From Linanthus parryae (lineage: Eukaryota > Streptophyta > Magnoliopsida > Ericales > Polemoniaceae): a stretch of 64,000 nucleotides of DNA. The stretch is taken from the NCBI GenBank assembly GCA_023055425.1, contig JALGPY010000001.1:142625368-142689367 (forward strand). The letters are read 5' to 3'. Shown here piece after piece: positions 43,972 through 54,955 of the stretch (positions are counted from its first letter, which is position 1; each line of letters opens with the position of its first letter). Position numbers and translations under genes: made by a program. The notes under the pieces were generated by a model, which made no database searches, was not told the origin of the DNA, and saw only the letters and a list, made by a program, of their open reading frames with translations.

Positions 43972-44458
43972 ACTCTAGACAGAACACAATTGTTTATTTT
44001 AGACTTCTCTCTCCCCAGAGTCTCTCCCACTGCTCTTTGAGCCACACTCCCCAACTCCACCCAACTCCATTCCAAGATCAAAAACTACAATCCAATCGGA
44101 CTCAATCTGATTCAACCATTTGTCTTCTACAATTTCACGGTGATATCCTATCTATTGATTGGTTGTTGCTTCCAATCAAATTTCTTGCTTCCTCTTACCC
44201 TCTTCCCCTACTTCTCCCCTCTGGAAAACCCCCCTATGCCCTACGACCTACACTGTAATCATTTCATGCATTGTAACTCTCGGCTAGGCCAAATTTGCAT
44301 CCTCCCGAGATTTGGCAAATTTTTTCGTGTGCATGCATTGGTTCCTTTTGATTCTAGCGTGTTTATCTCCCTTATCTTGCTAATCAAATCTTTTCATATC
44401 TTTGGGTGCAGGTTTTTTTCTTGTTGTTTATATTGTGAGTCCCTCTTCCAATGACTCC
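43972..44458 (+). other. 5' untranslated region of the LINE
   Basis: C/T-rich non-coding leader between the TSD and the ORF1 ATG. It would contain the internal promoter, though no specific site is recognisable. Confidence 0.6.
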
Positions 44459-46438
44459 ATGGAGGAAAGACTTGATGAAAGGGGGTCAGTGATCTCATTG
44501 AATCCCAATAGAGCTTTCACCTTCAGGGAAATCATGAAGCATACACTGGTAGGAAAAATTGTTGGTAAAATTTCTCTTTCCCCTCTTGTTATTCAGCAAG
44601 CAATCTGCAAGGCATGGAAAACAATGGGATCAGTTTGGATTGAGAAGAAGGTTGAAGTTTATCTCTTTCATTTTCAAAATCCTAAGGATAAAGAGTTCTT
44701 TCTAAATGAATCTCTTATTTCCATCCATGGCTTATCCCTGATTTTCAAAGAGAGGCACAATAATCAATCCCTTTCTGAAGTTGATTTTTCTAAAGCTGAC
44801 TTATGGTTTCAAGTTTCAAACATACCTCTAGAAGGTTTTGATCGTGAGACGGCTGAAAAATTGGGTAATTTAGCAGGTGACTTGATTGTGGTTGATTGGT
44901 CATTTGATAGGGTTAGAGCACTTCATGGATTGCGTATCAAAGTCAGAGTTTCTCTGGATCAAGCCCTAACCCCAGGAGCTTATGTAAATGTCCCAGGAGA
45001 AGAAGAAAAGAAATGGGTGTTCTTCAGGTATGAACGAATTTTTAAGATTTGTTACAGGTGTGGCTGTGTTGGACATGATAACAGGAGTTGTAGTACTAAC
45101 CTGGTAGAAGTCTTGGACAAGTTGGAAGCCAGATACCTGCAATCACACCACCTCTCCTCCTACCCCTTTTATGTGAATCCTCAGAGGAAAATGTTTACAC
45201 ACCTCCTCAAGCTCCACTCTAAGCATGGCCCTTATCGTACTATGAAATTTGATACCAGTAAAACCCCCATCTATGAGTTTCATGAAGTCCCAACTCTCCA
45301 GGACCCTAACCAAGGACCCCGTATATCACTTAACCCTCAACTCTCTGATCACTCTACATCATCTACAGACTCTGCGAACTACTTTACCCCCCCCCCCTCT
45401 GAACCGAACCACAATGAGATCTCCAAAAAGCCAAGAGTAGAGAGTGACCCTCCTTTTATAGGAAATACATCCATGGTGGAAGATCATCAGTCAAAGGCCC
45501 CTCAAATGCATCAAGCACAGCCCAAAACGGTTCCACTGGCCTCACAAATGCATGCATGCTTCCCAAGAGGCACCATGAATGTATCTGTTTCCCAAATGAC
45601 GCAACCGGTTCACTTTCATGCTGATTGGTTCAATGACTTAGCATTAAACCAACGCATGCATTTGGGATTCCAAAGAGGCGATTCATTGTTCCAAGAACTC
45701 TGTAACCTACCCCCTATCTGCACTATAAATACCACATCTCTCTCTCAGAGTCAAGTTTCGCAGAATCCTACTACCTACTCCATTCCCTCCTCCATTCACT
45801 CGCACTCTCTGTCACAGCCCACAATGGTGAGACAACTCCCAACAACCTTCAAAAAACTTGACCACACAAGCTTTGCTATAAGAGCCCCTGATTTCTCTCC
45901 CACAGTAACCACTGAACCAGACTCAGAAAAGGTTCAGAGAAGGCAAGATCTGGCTGAAATAGATAAGATGTTGAAAGAGAGTGGTCCTTCTGTGCCAAAG
46001 AAATCAAGAGGAAAGAGGAATGTAGGGAAGAAGGTGCCAGGGGTAGAGAAGAAACTGATTGCCAAGAAGGTCACAGAGAAAGTCACAGAGAAAGCCAAAG
46101 GAAAGATACCAGTCAAGACGAAATCACTCCAAATTCAGGCTCTCAAGAAGACGGCAAAGCCAAAAGAGGCAGTAGGGCAACAGACCATTGATCCCAAGGG
46201 AAAGGGTAAGAAGCAGAGGACATCTTCCAAGCCAAAAACTAACAAAGGTACTTTGAATTTTTATGATTCAATTATGCAAATCAATTTTAACCCTTTCTCT
46301 GAACACTTTTTTAAGTTTAAATTCAAAAAACGTTGTAGACCTTTGAATGAGCATTCCCTAGTTCAATCCTTTTCTGTTAAAAAACCTAAAGTGGGCTTTG
46401 GGGTGGTTGTGCCAGAACAACCCCCAAGAGAGCCATGA
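44459..46438 (+). CDS. LINE ORF1 protein, DUF4283 and zinc knuckle, intact
   Basis: A 659-codon frame starting MEERLDERGSVISLNPNRAF. The first about 190 residues form the DUF4283-type RNA-binding fold of plant L1 ORF1 proteins (FREIMKHTLVGKIVGKIS, ICKAWKTMGSVWIEKKVEVY, DLWFQVSNIPLEGFDRETA). A CCHC knuckle follows (CYRCGCVGHDNRSC). The second half is Ser/Pro/Gln-rich and ends with a Lys-rich basic stretch. It packages LINE RNA. The frame is unbroken despite a C10 run near 45388. An ATG at 44459 was chosen over an in-frame TTG upstream. The stop overlaps the ORF2 start (ATGA), pointing to coupled translation. Confidence 0.9.
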   Translation: MEERLDERGSVISLNPNRAFTFREIMKHTLVGKIVGKISLSPLVIQQAICKAWKTMGSVWIEKKVEVYLFHFQNPKDKEFFLNESLISIHGLSLIFKERHNNQSLSEVDFSKADLWFQVSNIPLEGFDRETAEKLGNLAGDLIVVDWSFDRVRALHGLRIKVRVSLDQALTPGAYVNVPGEEEKKWVFFRYERIFKICYRCGCVGHDNRSCSTNLVEVLDKLEARYLQSHHLSSYPFYVNPQRKMFTHLLKLHSKHGPYRTMKFDTSKTPIYEFHEVPTLQDPNQGPRISLNPQLSDHSTSSTDSANYFTPPPSEPNHNEISKKPRVESDPPFIGNTSMVEDHQSKAPQMHQAQPKTVPLASQMHACFPRGTMNVSVSQMTQPVHFHADWFNDLALNQRMHLGFQRGDSLFQELCNLPPICTINTTSLSQSQVSQNPTTYSIPSSIHSHSLSQPTMVRQLPTTFKKLDHTSFAIRAPDFSPTVTTEPDSEKVQRRQDLAEIDKMLKESGPSVPKKSRGKRNVGKKVPGVEKKLIAKKVTEKVTEKAKGKIPVKTKSLQIQALKKTAKPKEAVGQQTIDPKGKGKKQRTSSKPKTNKGTLNFYDSIMQINFNPFSEHFFKFKFKKRCRPLNEHSLVQSFSVKKPKVGFGVVVPEQPPREP

Positions 46439-47613
46439 GTCTTCTTAGTTGGAATTGCAGGGGTCTGGGTCAGGACTCTGCAATTCGTGAGGTCTTCTCC
46501 CTGACCCGTCGCTTCAAACCTGAAATCATCTTCCTGTCAGAAACTAAACAGTCTTCCTCTTTTATTAATAGAAAGTTTAGAAAATTAGGTTTTCAAAATC
46601 ATCTCTCTGTAGAACCAGTTGGAGCTAGTGGGGGATTATGGTGTGCATGGCACTCCCATGCTTTCACTATATCCCCCAAATGGTCCTCTAGCAATCTCAT
46701 TCTTCTGGAACTTAATCACAATTTCTCCTCCTCACAATCCTGTTTTATTGGTCTAGTTTATGGTCACCCCAACTTTGATAAAAGAGAAGAAGTTTGGAAG
46801 CAATTCAATGAGATTCTACCCTTTAATAGCCCTCTCCTTATTATTGGTGATTTTAATCAAGTCCTGTTTCCTCATGATAAAGATGGGCCTTGTGCTTCTG
46901 TTATCAGAGGAGCTAATCAACTCTTAAACTATCTTAACCAATGGGGGCTGTTTGAAGTAAAAAATATAGGCCCCTGGTTTACTTGGTCGAATTGTAGGTT
47001 TAGCTCTAATCCCACTTTTGAGAGATTAGATAGAGCTTGGTGCAATTTTGAGTTCCTATCTCTCTTCCCTTGTAATACCCTACATAACTTGGGTATTGGA
47101 GTTTCTGATCACTCCCCTATCATCCTCAAACTTCAAGACTCTACCTCCATTCGTATTAACCCGCCAAGAAGATTTGAATTATGGTGGCTTAAGACTCCAG
47201 AAACTAAAGACCTCTTGCACTATATATGGAGACTTCCTATTAGGGGCTCTCCATGCTTCAGAGTGGTTAAACTTCTTTCCATAACGCTAAGGGCTTTCCG
47301 TTCATGGGCTATGGCCAAACCCTCTTTAGCCAACCAGATATCTTTGACCAAAGCCAATATTGCCCATCACCAGGCCTTACTCCCTGACCCTATTGCTGCC
47401 TCTAACTTTGTAGCCAGCCACAAGCATCTTCATGATCTTCTTAATTCTGAAGAGATCTACTGGGCACATAGAGCTCGATGCAAATGGCTCCAAGAAGGCA
47501 GTAAGAACACAAAATTCTTTCATGCATATACTAAAAAAAAAAAAAAATTAACTCAATATGCAATATCAAACTCTCTGATGGCTCTTCAATCTCAGATCAA
47601 CATTCCATCATGA
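46435..47613 (+). pseudogene. LINE ORF2, endonuclease part, frameshifted at an A15 run
   Basis: Apurinic-type endonuclease domain of L1-type LINEs with the catalytic landmarks visible: LSWNCRGLGQ, IIFLSETKQ, GASGGLWCAWH, GLVYGHPN, LIIGDFNQVL, RLDRAWCN and VSDHSPI. The reading frame starts at ATG 46435, inside the last codons of ORF1, and stays open for 392 codons. It goes wrong at the run of 15 A at 47533-47547 and stops at 47611-47613. The endonuclease itself appears intact and would nick target DNA if made. Confidence 0.88.
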
Positions 47614-50076
47614 ATACTTTCTTGGATCATTATTCTAATATTTATTCTCAACCTTCCCCAACAGTTTCTGAACTTGTACAACAAAATGATGGTTTATATT
47701 TTCTCCCTCCTCTTTAATATCACAAAACACTCAATCTTGACCAGCAAAATTTTCTTTCTAGTCCATTTTCTGCTTCTGAGGGTCTAATGCAGTCTTTAGT
47801 ATGTCACCCCTCAAAGCACCTGGACCAGATGGTTTCAACCAGCTTTCTTTCAGCAAAATTGGTCTCTTCTTTCCACATCAATCACTTCAGCAGTTCTTTC
47901 TTTTCTAAATTCAGGATATATGCTTAAAGAACTAAATAAAACTCACATTGTCTTCATTCCTAAAACTAACAATCCCCAAACAGTAACAGACTTTAGACCA
48001 ATAAGTTTATGCAATGTTTTGTATCGTATTATTGCAAAAGTCTTAGCTAATAGACTCAAACAAGTCCTTCTTTTCCTAATTTCTGTCAATCAAAATGGCT
48101 TCATTCCAAATAGACTCATTCAAGATAACATCCTTATTGGCCAAGACCTAGTTCACACCATTCACAAAGCTAAAGCTGCTCATCAACCAAAACTAGGGGC
48201 TCTTAAATTGGACATCTCTAAAGCTTTTGATAGAGTGAGATGGGATTTCCTTGAACAAGTGATGTTTCAAATGCATTTCCCTCCTCACTTCTCTAGGATT
48301 ATCATGCAATGTGTCTCTACTGTAACATACTCACTAATCATTAATGGATCTCAGTCCAGCCCCTTCTCCCCACACAGAGGATTAAGACAAGGAGATCCAT
48401 TGTCTCCTTTTCTTTTTGCTCTTTGTGCTGAAGCTCTCTCTAGTTCCCTCCAAATGGCTGAATCAGACAACTTAATTCAAGGAATTCCTTTTGCTAGGGG
48501 TAAAACTATTTCTCATCTTCAATTTGCTGATGATACCTTGTTGTTCTTCAAAATCCATCCCAATACTAGTGAAAATATTAAGGCTCTTCTTGACACATAT
48601 GCTTCTGAGTCAGGTCAAGCTATCAACCTTAACAAATCCTCCCTAGTTTTTAGTCCTAATTGTTCTGAGTCTGATAAACTTCAGTTTTCTACCAATTTAG
48701 GCTTAGAGCCACAAGAATCAATAGGCAAATATCTAGGTGTTCTGCTAGACAAGCAAGGGACCAACAAAGACTTAATTAAGTCTACTATCCTCAAAATCAA
48801 TGAGAAGTGTGCTGGTTGGCAGAGTCTGCTCCTAAATCCTTTTGGTAGAGCCACTTTGATTAAATCTGTCCTCAACAGTTACCTAGTTTACCCTATGTCT
48901 GTTTGTATTTTCCCTAAGAAAGATTGTGATAACATTCAAACCATCTTTTCAAGATTCTTCTGGGCTGGCTCTATACATAAAAGATGTATTCATTGGCTCT
49001 CTTGGGATTTTCTTTGCAATCAAACTCAGAAAGGGGGATTGGGGTTCAAAAACTTACAATGTTTTAATAATGCTCTAATAGCTAAAAACTGTTGGAAATT
49101 AGTTAAGGACTCAAAAAGTTTTTTCAGTTCTTATTTTATTCCTAAATACTGTAAAAGGCAACATTTTCTGGCTATTAGAACTACCACCACAGCTTCCTGT
49201 GCTTGGAAAAACATCTGCAAGGGAAGAAGTACCCTCTCCCTGGGCTTGCAATGGAAAGTTGCCAAGGGTCATTCTCTGTTGGTAAGAAGTAATGGTTGGA
49301 TTCCAGATGTTCCAGGGGCTTCTATTGAAGATTGTTTGAGACAAACTGATCCAAACAACAGTTACAAAAAGGTGGAGCAGTTAGTTGCAAAGAATGGGCA
49401 AAGCTGGAACAAAAACCTTGTGGAGAATCTCTTCCCATCCTGGCTTAGTAATAGAATTCAGAGTATTCCTCTATGATCTAATGATGATCATGACACCCCT
49501 TATTGGAAGTTTACCTCCAATGGAGTCTACTCTGTCAAAACAGCCTATCTGCAACAAAACTACAACAATTCTTCCCCAAACCTATCTGGCAATCGTATCC
49601 AATTCCGCTCTATTTCCTTTGAATTTCATTGGAAGAAGCTCTGGAAATCTGGACTCCCTGCTAATCTTTTGCATCTTCTTTGGCGTATTTGCACTAACTC
49701 ATTATCTTGTCTAGACAACATACATTTCAGAATTCCTTCTATTAATCCCTTCTGTACAAGATGCAATCTTAATCTAGCTGAAACACCTCAACACATTTTC
49801 CTTCATTGTATCGTGGCTCAACAGCTTTGGGAGAGAGCCCCCATTTCTACCATCTACAAGCCTAATACTAACACTATTAATATTCAGCAGTGGATTCTTA
49901 GTTGGTTAAAGAGAAAGAAAATTAGGTGCTTCATTCAAAATTGGCATTGGATCCCAGCTATTATTTGGATCCTTTGGATTTCTAGGAATAAGAAATTATT
50001 TGATAAACACAATTCTTCTGTAGACCAAATGTATTATCATGCTGAAGCTCTTGCTGCATTCCTTGTCAGTTGCTAA
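47614..50076 (+). pseudogene. LINE ORF2, reverse transcriptase and zf-RVT part
   Basis: After a damaged connector (TAA near 47717 and two shifts around the MSPLKAPGPDGF block at 47800-47850), a 518-codon open frame contains the whole RT core: FRPISLCNVLYRIIAKVLAN, LKLDISKAFDRVRWDFLEQV, HRGLRQGDPLSPFLFALC and LQFADDTLLFF, then KYLGVLLDKQG and GLGFKNLQCFNNALIAKN. A TGA at 49474-49476 interrupts it. The same frame resumes through the Cys/His zf-RVT region (FCTRCNLNLAETPQHIFLHC) to TAA at 50074-50076. No RNase H domain is seen, unlike the LINEs at 6-8 kb and 11-14 kb. Confidence 0.9.
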
Positions 50077-50779
50077 CCTCTTAGTTTCATTCAGCTGCTA
50101 ACAATTGGGTGGAAGTTGAAGTTCAGAAAGGAAACTTCTCATGGAAGGCGGGGCCTGTTCATATTGATCCGCAGTTCACTCCAGTGGCGCCTCAAGCTTT
50201 AATGGAAGTCTCTGATGCTTTTCCTCTTGCAGTTCTGCCCCCAACATTTGTGTCCCATGCAAAAGAGCCTGCCTACAAGGAAGAAAGTTCAGTTCTTGTC
50301 TCCTCCTCTGTCCATGGCTCCTCTGGTGACCAAGCTGCTTCTGCTGGGAATGTTGTGGTTGCTAATGCAAGAATTCTTCATGAAGGTGCTGGTGGTGATC
50401 TTCCTCCTCTCCCAGATAATGAATTGATGTCAGTTGTGATTCCATTTATTGATGCTTAGGAGTTTGTCTGGAGTTGTTTCGTCTGAGTTGGTTTATTCTG
50501 GTAGTAGTTTGGTCTCCTTGAAGTCTTTTGTAATCTTTGTTAATCTTTTGAACGATGGTTTGCACCTGATGGGTTGTATGGTGGTTTGTTTAGTCTTGTA
50601 TGTTTTGCTTTGTTTTGAGGGTTGGGTGCTTGTCTACCCCTACCCTCTCTTGTTAGAGCTATGATCTAGTTTAGTCTTGGTGTCGTAGTGATGTTAAGCT
50701 AAGTTGTCCAATTAGCAAGATTTCAATTGTATTTTCGATATGCTTTAATGAAGTTCTTATTGTTCCGCAAAAAAAAAAA
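50077..50779 (+). other. LINE 3' region with possible C-terminal tail frame and poly(A)
   Basis: A 116-codon frame (50109-50459, VEVEVQKGNFSWKAGPVHID) lies one shift away from the ORF2 frame and may be the former C-terminus. Then comes T-rich 3' UTR ending TTTAATGAAGTTC...TTCCGC and a short poly(A). The minus-strand LINE at 58.5 kb ends in a similar way. Confidence 0.6.
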
Positions 50780-51039
50780 GTACCCCTCATTTTCTTTCAC
50801 CGCGGCTCAACTCCCACTAACAACAAGATAGACAGAAACATTAAAACTTGTCCTCTTTGCGAGTCATAACTATGAACAAAAAGCAGGGCTACACCAAGCA
50901 GATAGAATTACTAGACGACCCCCATTTGGTCAAAACACAATTTACACATTCTTTTCAGTCCCGAGAAAAACCACCCCAAAACAGATGAAATTAGAGAAAA
51001 GAAGAAGACGTTAACAAATTAAAGAAACAACAAACTAAA

Positions 51040-51440
51040 GTTGGTTTGAAGATGATGAGGTGTTCTTGTTTTTGTTCATGCCCATATGAACATGTTTTAT
51101 GCATCCAAACTTTAAGCACCTACCTCTTGATCCCAGTCTCTTGACAGAATTGTTGGACAACAGATTCGCCTATCATCTGCAGCTTCCAACTAGCTTTGAA
51201 TGGAAAGGCAAGCATCTTTCCCTTCTGCTCTTTGGTGAACCTAGTCCTTGACCTCTTCTTCCTCATCATCCCTACCTCAGTAGAGGGCACTATCATCAGC
51301 ATATTTGTCGGGTACCCTACAATCTACTCAGGGTCTTCCATCTCATAATCTGCTTCAATCTGTTTCCTATGGAAGTTCTTGTGACAATTGCAAGCATCAC
51401 AAATGAGGGCTTCTAGGGTGCCTTCTTCTACTCGAGCCAT
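51040..51440 (-). pseudogene. ZHD copy 15 (unit B, left arm)
   Basis: Almost the same as copy 13: 5' end lost, zinc-finger half [12 protein letters not shown] in the linker, homeodomain RKKRSRTRFTKEQKGKM to CQETGIKR followed by the identical TAG. It sits at the same distance from the palindrome centre as copies 13 and 17. Confidence 0.87.
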
Positions 51441-51479
51441 GATCTCAACCCATCCAGTGTTCTAGTTTATTGAGGGCGT

Positions 51480-51907
51480 CGATAAACGAGAAAGCAAGAG
51501 ATGGGTCTCATGGCTGGCGGAGAAGAAGGTACCATAGAAGCCCTCAATTGTGCTGCTTGCAATTGTCACAGCGACTTTCATAGGAAACAGATTGCGGCAG
51601 ATGCTAACATGGAAGACGATGAGGCGATTGTAGGGTACTCGAAAATATGCAGAAAATGGTACGTTCTACTAGGGTGATGAGGAGGAAGAGGTCACGAACT
51701 AAGTTCACCGAAGAACAGAAGGAGAAGATGTATTTGCACTCAAAGCTAGTTGGAAGCTGCAGAAGATGGGTGAATCTCTTATTCAGCGATTATGTCAAGA
51801 GATTGGAATCAAGAGGAAGAGGAAGGTGCTTAAAGTTTGGATGCACAACAATAAACATGTTCATATGGGCATGAACAAAAACAAGAACAACTCATCATCT
51901 TCAAACT
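51480..51907 (+). pseudogene. ZHD copy 16 (unit B, right arm)
   Basis: The zinc-finger half is better than in copy 14 ([16 protein letters not shown]), with the DGCG region altered. The homeodomain begins [17 protein letters not shown], then a frameshift (loss of bases around LAFALK) and an AGGAAG duplication near helix 3 scramble the rest. Right arm of the unit B palindrome. Confidence 0.85.
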
Positions 51908-52378
51908 AACTTCAGTTTCTGGTTTCTTGAATTTGTTAATGTCTTCTTGTTTTTGTTAATTTCATCTGTTTTTTGGTGGTTTTTCTCAGGCCTAAAAAGA
52001 TTGTGTAGACTGTATCTACACATGGGCCGTCAAGTAATTCTCTCTAGGTGTAGTGTAGACTTGTAGCCTGATTTTGGTTCATAGTTCTGACCCCCAAAGA
52101 ATATGAGTTTTAATGTCTGTATATCTTGTTGTTCGTTGAGAGGTGAGCCGTGGTCAAAGAAAATGAGGGGTACTATGAACCTCAGAAACTGCAAAATTCA
52201 ACTTTTGACTGAAATGTTGTAGTTTATTTTATGAATGCTGTTAAATTTATTTGATCGACGAGAAAAGCATTCAATTCTTTCTTCTCGGATGTTGATAACC
52301 CACAATGAAAAACTAAAGATGGATTTCGTTCAAGTTGTACCAATATAGTTTCCCATTTGCATCTGCAATACAAAAAAC

Positions 52379-52700
52379 TAGTTGGGGGCAAACACTAGGT
52401 GATGAACTAGGCCCGGCATTGTGCCGGACCGGGTCAGACCTGGCCGACCTTGCTCACACTCAATGCGCGATAGCGCCTTCGTGAGACAGTCAGCCAGTTG
52501 ATCAGTCGAGGAGACATGAGAGACTCGGAGCGATCTCATGAATCAAATGGAAATCCAGCGCAACTACGAGAGTTGAATCCTGGATTTGAGCATTACTAGG
52601 TGGTATCAATTTTATCACAATAGACAACGAGTGCATAAAGAAGTGAGACCGCGAGCTCAGATAAAAGTGAACAAAGCCATCGTAACTCACTGAACTAAGC
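52379..52700 (-). pseudogene. Copia pol C-terminus fragment (unit B)
   Basis: Near-identical to 39108-39425, with a short extra stretch near 52496-52506. It contains the same RNase H C-terminal remnants in minus orientation and ends at the same junction with the exon-bearing segment. Confidence 0.78.
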
Positions 52701-53606
52701 CATTTGTTAAGTAATTATTTGTGTCTCTGTCTTAGATTACTGGGTTAAATTTATTACTAATGTAAATGGTATGAAATTACAATAGTACCCTCAATGTTAT
52801 AGCACCTATGGGCCCTCTGGGGCCTGAAGCCCAACCACCAGCTAATTTACTGGTGGGCCAGCACTGGTTTTCAAGGATAAAATTAAAATCTTTCTGAAAA
52901 CAATGATTTCATTCTTTTTCAAATCTTATCCGGGGAGGAGGGCAAAAGTTTTTAACAAGAACAAGTCAATAGCCGGTACCATGGCATCTAGCTTGACCTT
53001 AAATGATCTGTATATATAGAAAGCACGATTCAGTCATGCAATACAGTATAGCAATTCTAAAAAGGCAGTATTACAAGATCCGGAGGTGAGTTGAATTAGT
53101 TACAGCTTATTGACAATGTGGCTCAAAAGGAAAAAAAAAAAATAAATAAAGCAAGAAGACATCATATGTCCTGGAAATTGGAAAGATGGAAAATATCTTA
53201 CAAATTGATACAACAAGTTGCAACAGCTTAACCCATCTGTAAAAGCGTGTATTTTAACTGGAATGCAAAATCACAAGAAAGTGAAACTATTACGGACTTT
53301 GCAGCCGATGTCAGTTGGCTATGCATGAATACTCGGTACGAAAATAGGAAGAGCACTAGAATACAGAAATGTAAAATAGAAAGACAGTTTTCGCAGGTAC
53401 AAGAGAGTTCTGTTATTTCAGTCCATGTTGATTCTATTCTTGAACGTGCCCTTTTCGAGTTCTATTTGTAGCATATGAAAATATTGCAGACTCATATTGC
53501 ATCCAGCAACTAATGGAATAAAGTTTATAAGCAAAAGGTAACTTTCTGATGCATGAATGGAAAACAAATTATATCATAAGTAGAAAAAGACCAGAGCATT
53601 GCTTAC

Positions 53607-53758
53607 CACTCTGAGGATCCGATTTTGTGCCCGTGATTTCTTTGCTTCATGAGCGCCAATGCGGAACAGCTGGGTGAGATATGCTTGCCCAGAAGACGGC
53701 TCAACTGTTAGTCCTCGGAACGCATTTGAAGCAGAATCCACGTCACTGCTAAGCTCTT
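53607..53758 (-). pseudogene. Exon-like segment (copy 3 of 4, unit B)
   Basis: Counterpart of 29336-29494 with the 5-bp deletion at its upstream end that shifts the frame, and donor GTAAGC instead of GTGAGC. It contains the uninterrupted GATATGCTTGCCC site that in unit A is split by the LTR element. Confidence 0.75.
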
Positions 53759-54239
53759 ACCTTCATAATATCATAAGAAAAAATAAGCGTTAATGCATAA
53801 TCGTAAACGCCTTCATAAAAGGATGAAAATATTCTGAACGCATAGTTAGTAACCAATTTAATGCAGAAAACAGAAATTTGACTACAAAAGCGAAGGAAAA
53901 AAACCCCATCCAAAGCAGTAAAATAAACATACTACAAAATTAAGTTCGGTCAGAAGTTACATTTTCTTAGGTTCAAAGTACCCCTCATTTTCTTTCACCG
54001 CGGCTCAACTCCCACTAACAACAAGATAGACAGAAACATTAAAACTTGTCTTCTTTGCGAGTCATAACTATGAACAAAAAGCAGGGCTACACCAAGCAGA
54101 TAGAATTACTAGACGACCCCCATTTGGTCAAAACACAATTTACACATTCTTTTCAGTCCCGAGAAAAACCACCCCAAAACAGATGAAATTACAGAAAAGA
54201 AGAAGACTTTAACAATTAAAGAAACAACAAACTAAAGTT

Positions 54240-54708
54240 GGTTTGAAGATGATGAGGTGTTCTTGTTTTTGTTCATGCCCAAATGAACATGTTTATTGTT
54301 ATGCATCCAAACTTTAAGCACCTACCTCTTGATCCCAGTCTCTTGACAGAATTGTTGAACAACAGATTCGCCTATCATCTGCAACTTCCAACTAGCTTTG
54401 AATGGAAAGGCAAGCACCTTTCCCTTCTGCTCTTTGGTGAACCTAGTCCTTGACCTCTTCTTCCTCATCATCCCTACCTCAGTAGAGGGCACTATCATCA
54501 GCATATTTGTCGTGTACCCTACAATCTACTCAGGGTCTTCCATCTCATAATCTGCTTCAATCTGTTTCCTATGGAAGTTCCTGTGACAATTGCAAGCATC
54601 ACAAATGAGGGCTTCCAGGGTGCCTTCTTCTACTCGAGCCATGATCTCAACCCATCCAGTGTTCTAGTTTATTGAGGGCGTCGATAAACGAGAATGCAAG
54701 AGATGGGT
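54240..54708 (-). pseudogene. ZHD copy 17 (partial unit C, left arm and palindrome centre)
   Basis: It is like copies 13 and 15, with the same homeodomain frame (54504-54322) and the same TAG after GIKR. The palindrome centre is reached near 54670, but the right arm lasts only to GAGATGGGT at about 54708, where sequence switches to the exon-bearing segment. Confidence 0.85.
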
Positions 54709-54796
54709 GAGATATGCTGGCCCAGAGGTAACTTTCTGATGCATGAATGGAAAACAAATTATATTATAAGTAGAAAAAGAGCAGAGCATTGCTCAC

Positions 54797-54955
54797 CACT
54801 CTGAGGACCCGATTTTGTGCCCGTGATTTCTTTGCTTCGTGAGCAGCAAAGTGGAACAGCTGGGTGAGATATGCTGGCCCAGAAGATGGCTCAACTGTTA
54901 GTCCTTGGAACGCATTTGAAGCAGAATCCACGTCACTGCTAAACTCTTTCCGCAC
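54797..54955 (-). pseudogene. Exon-like segment (copy 4 of 4)
   Basis: A 159-bp counterpart of 29336-29494 with the same frame, donor GTGAGC and acceptor context. It differs in LFHFAAHE versus LFRIAAHE. It is flanked on the left by a second, truncated piece of the same exon (54709-54723). Confidence 0.55.

Larger units (their letters stand above)
43972..50779 (+). mobile_element. Near-complete L1-type LINE with TSD, inactivated in ORF2
   Basis: The order is 5' untranslated region, ORF1 (RNA-binding), ORF2 endonuclease and reverse transcriptase, C-terminal zinc region, then 3' end TTGTTCCGC plus poly(A). The TSD AAAGTACCCCTCATT occurs at 43957-43971 and again at the poly(A) end (to 50791), and the empty site exists in unit C at about 53976-53990. 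At 6.8 kb it is full-sized for plant L1. Lesions in ORF2 (frameshift at the A-run 47533-47547, TAA near 47717, two further shifts to 47850, TGA at 49474-49476) make it immobile. Confidence 0.93.
37690..54708. repeat. Three ~3.2-kb tandem segmental units (A, B, partial C), unit A enlarged by nested transposons
   Basis: Each unit holds a ZHD palindrome, a copia RNase H end fragment (minus) and a segment with the exon-like block. Unit A starts near 37690, unit B near 50780 and unit C near 53950. Removing the LTR element plus its TSD copy (40426-43664) and the LINE with its TSD copy (about 6.8 kb) from unit A leaves about 3.2 kb, equal to the B-to-C spacing. Units A and B share private changes such as a 5-bp deletion and a GTAAGC donor in the exon-like block. 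Unit C is cut at 54708. Confidence 0.88.

Noticed and set aside
50109..50459. Separate small gene after the LINE RT
   Set aside because: It lies inside the LINE between ORF2 and the poly(A), and is best read as a shifted C-terminal tail.
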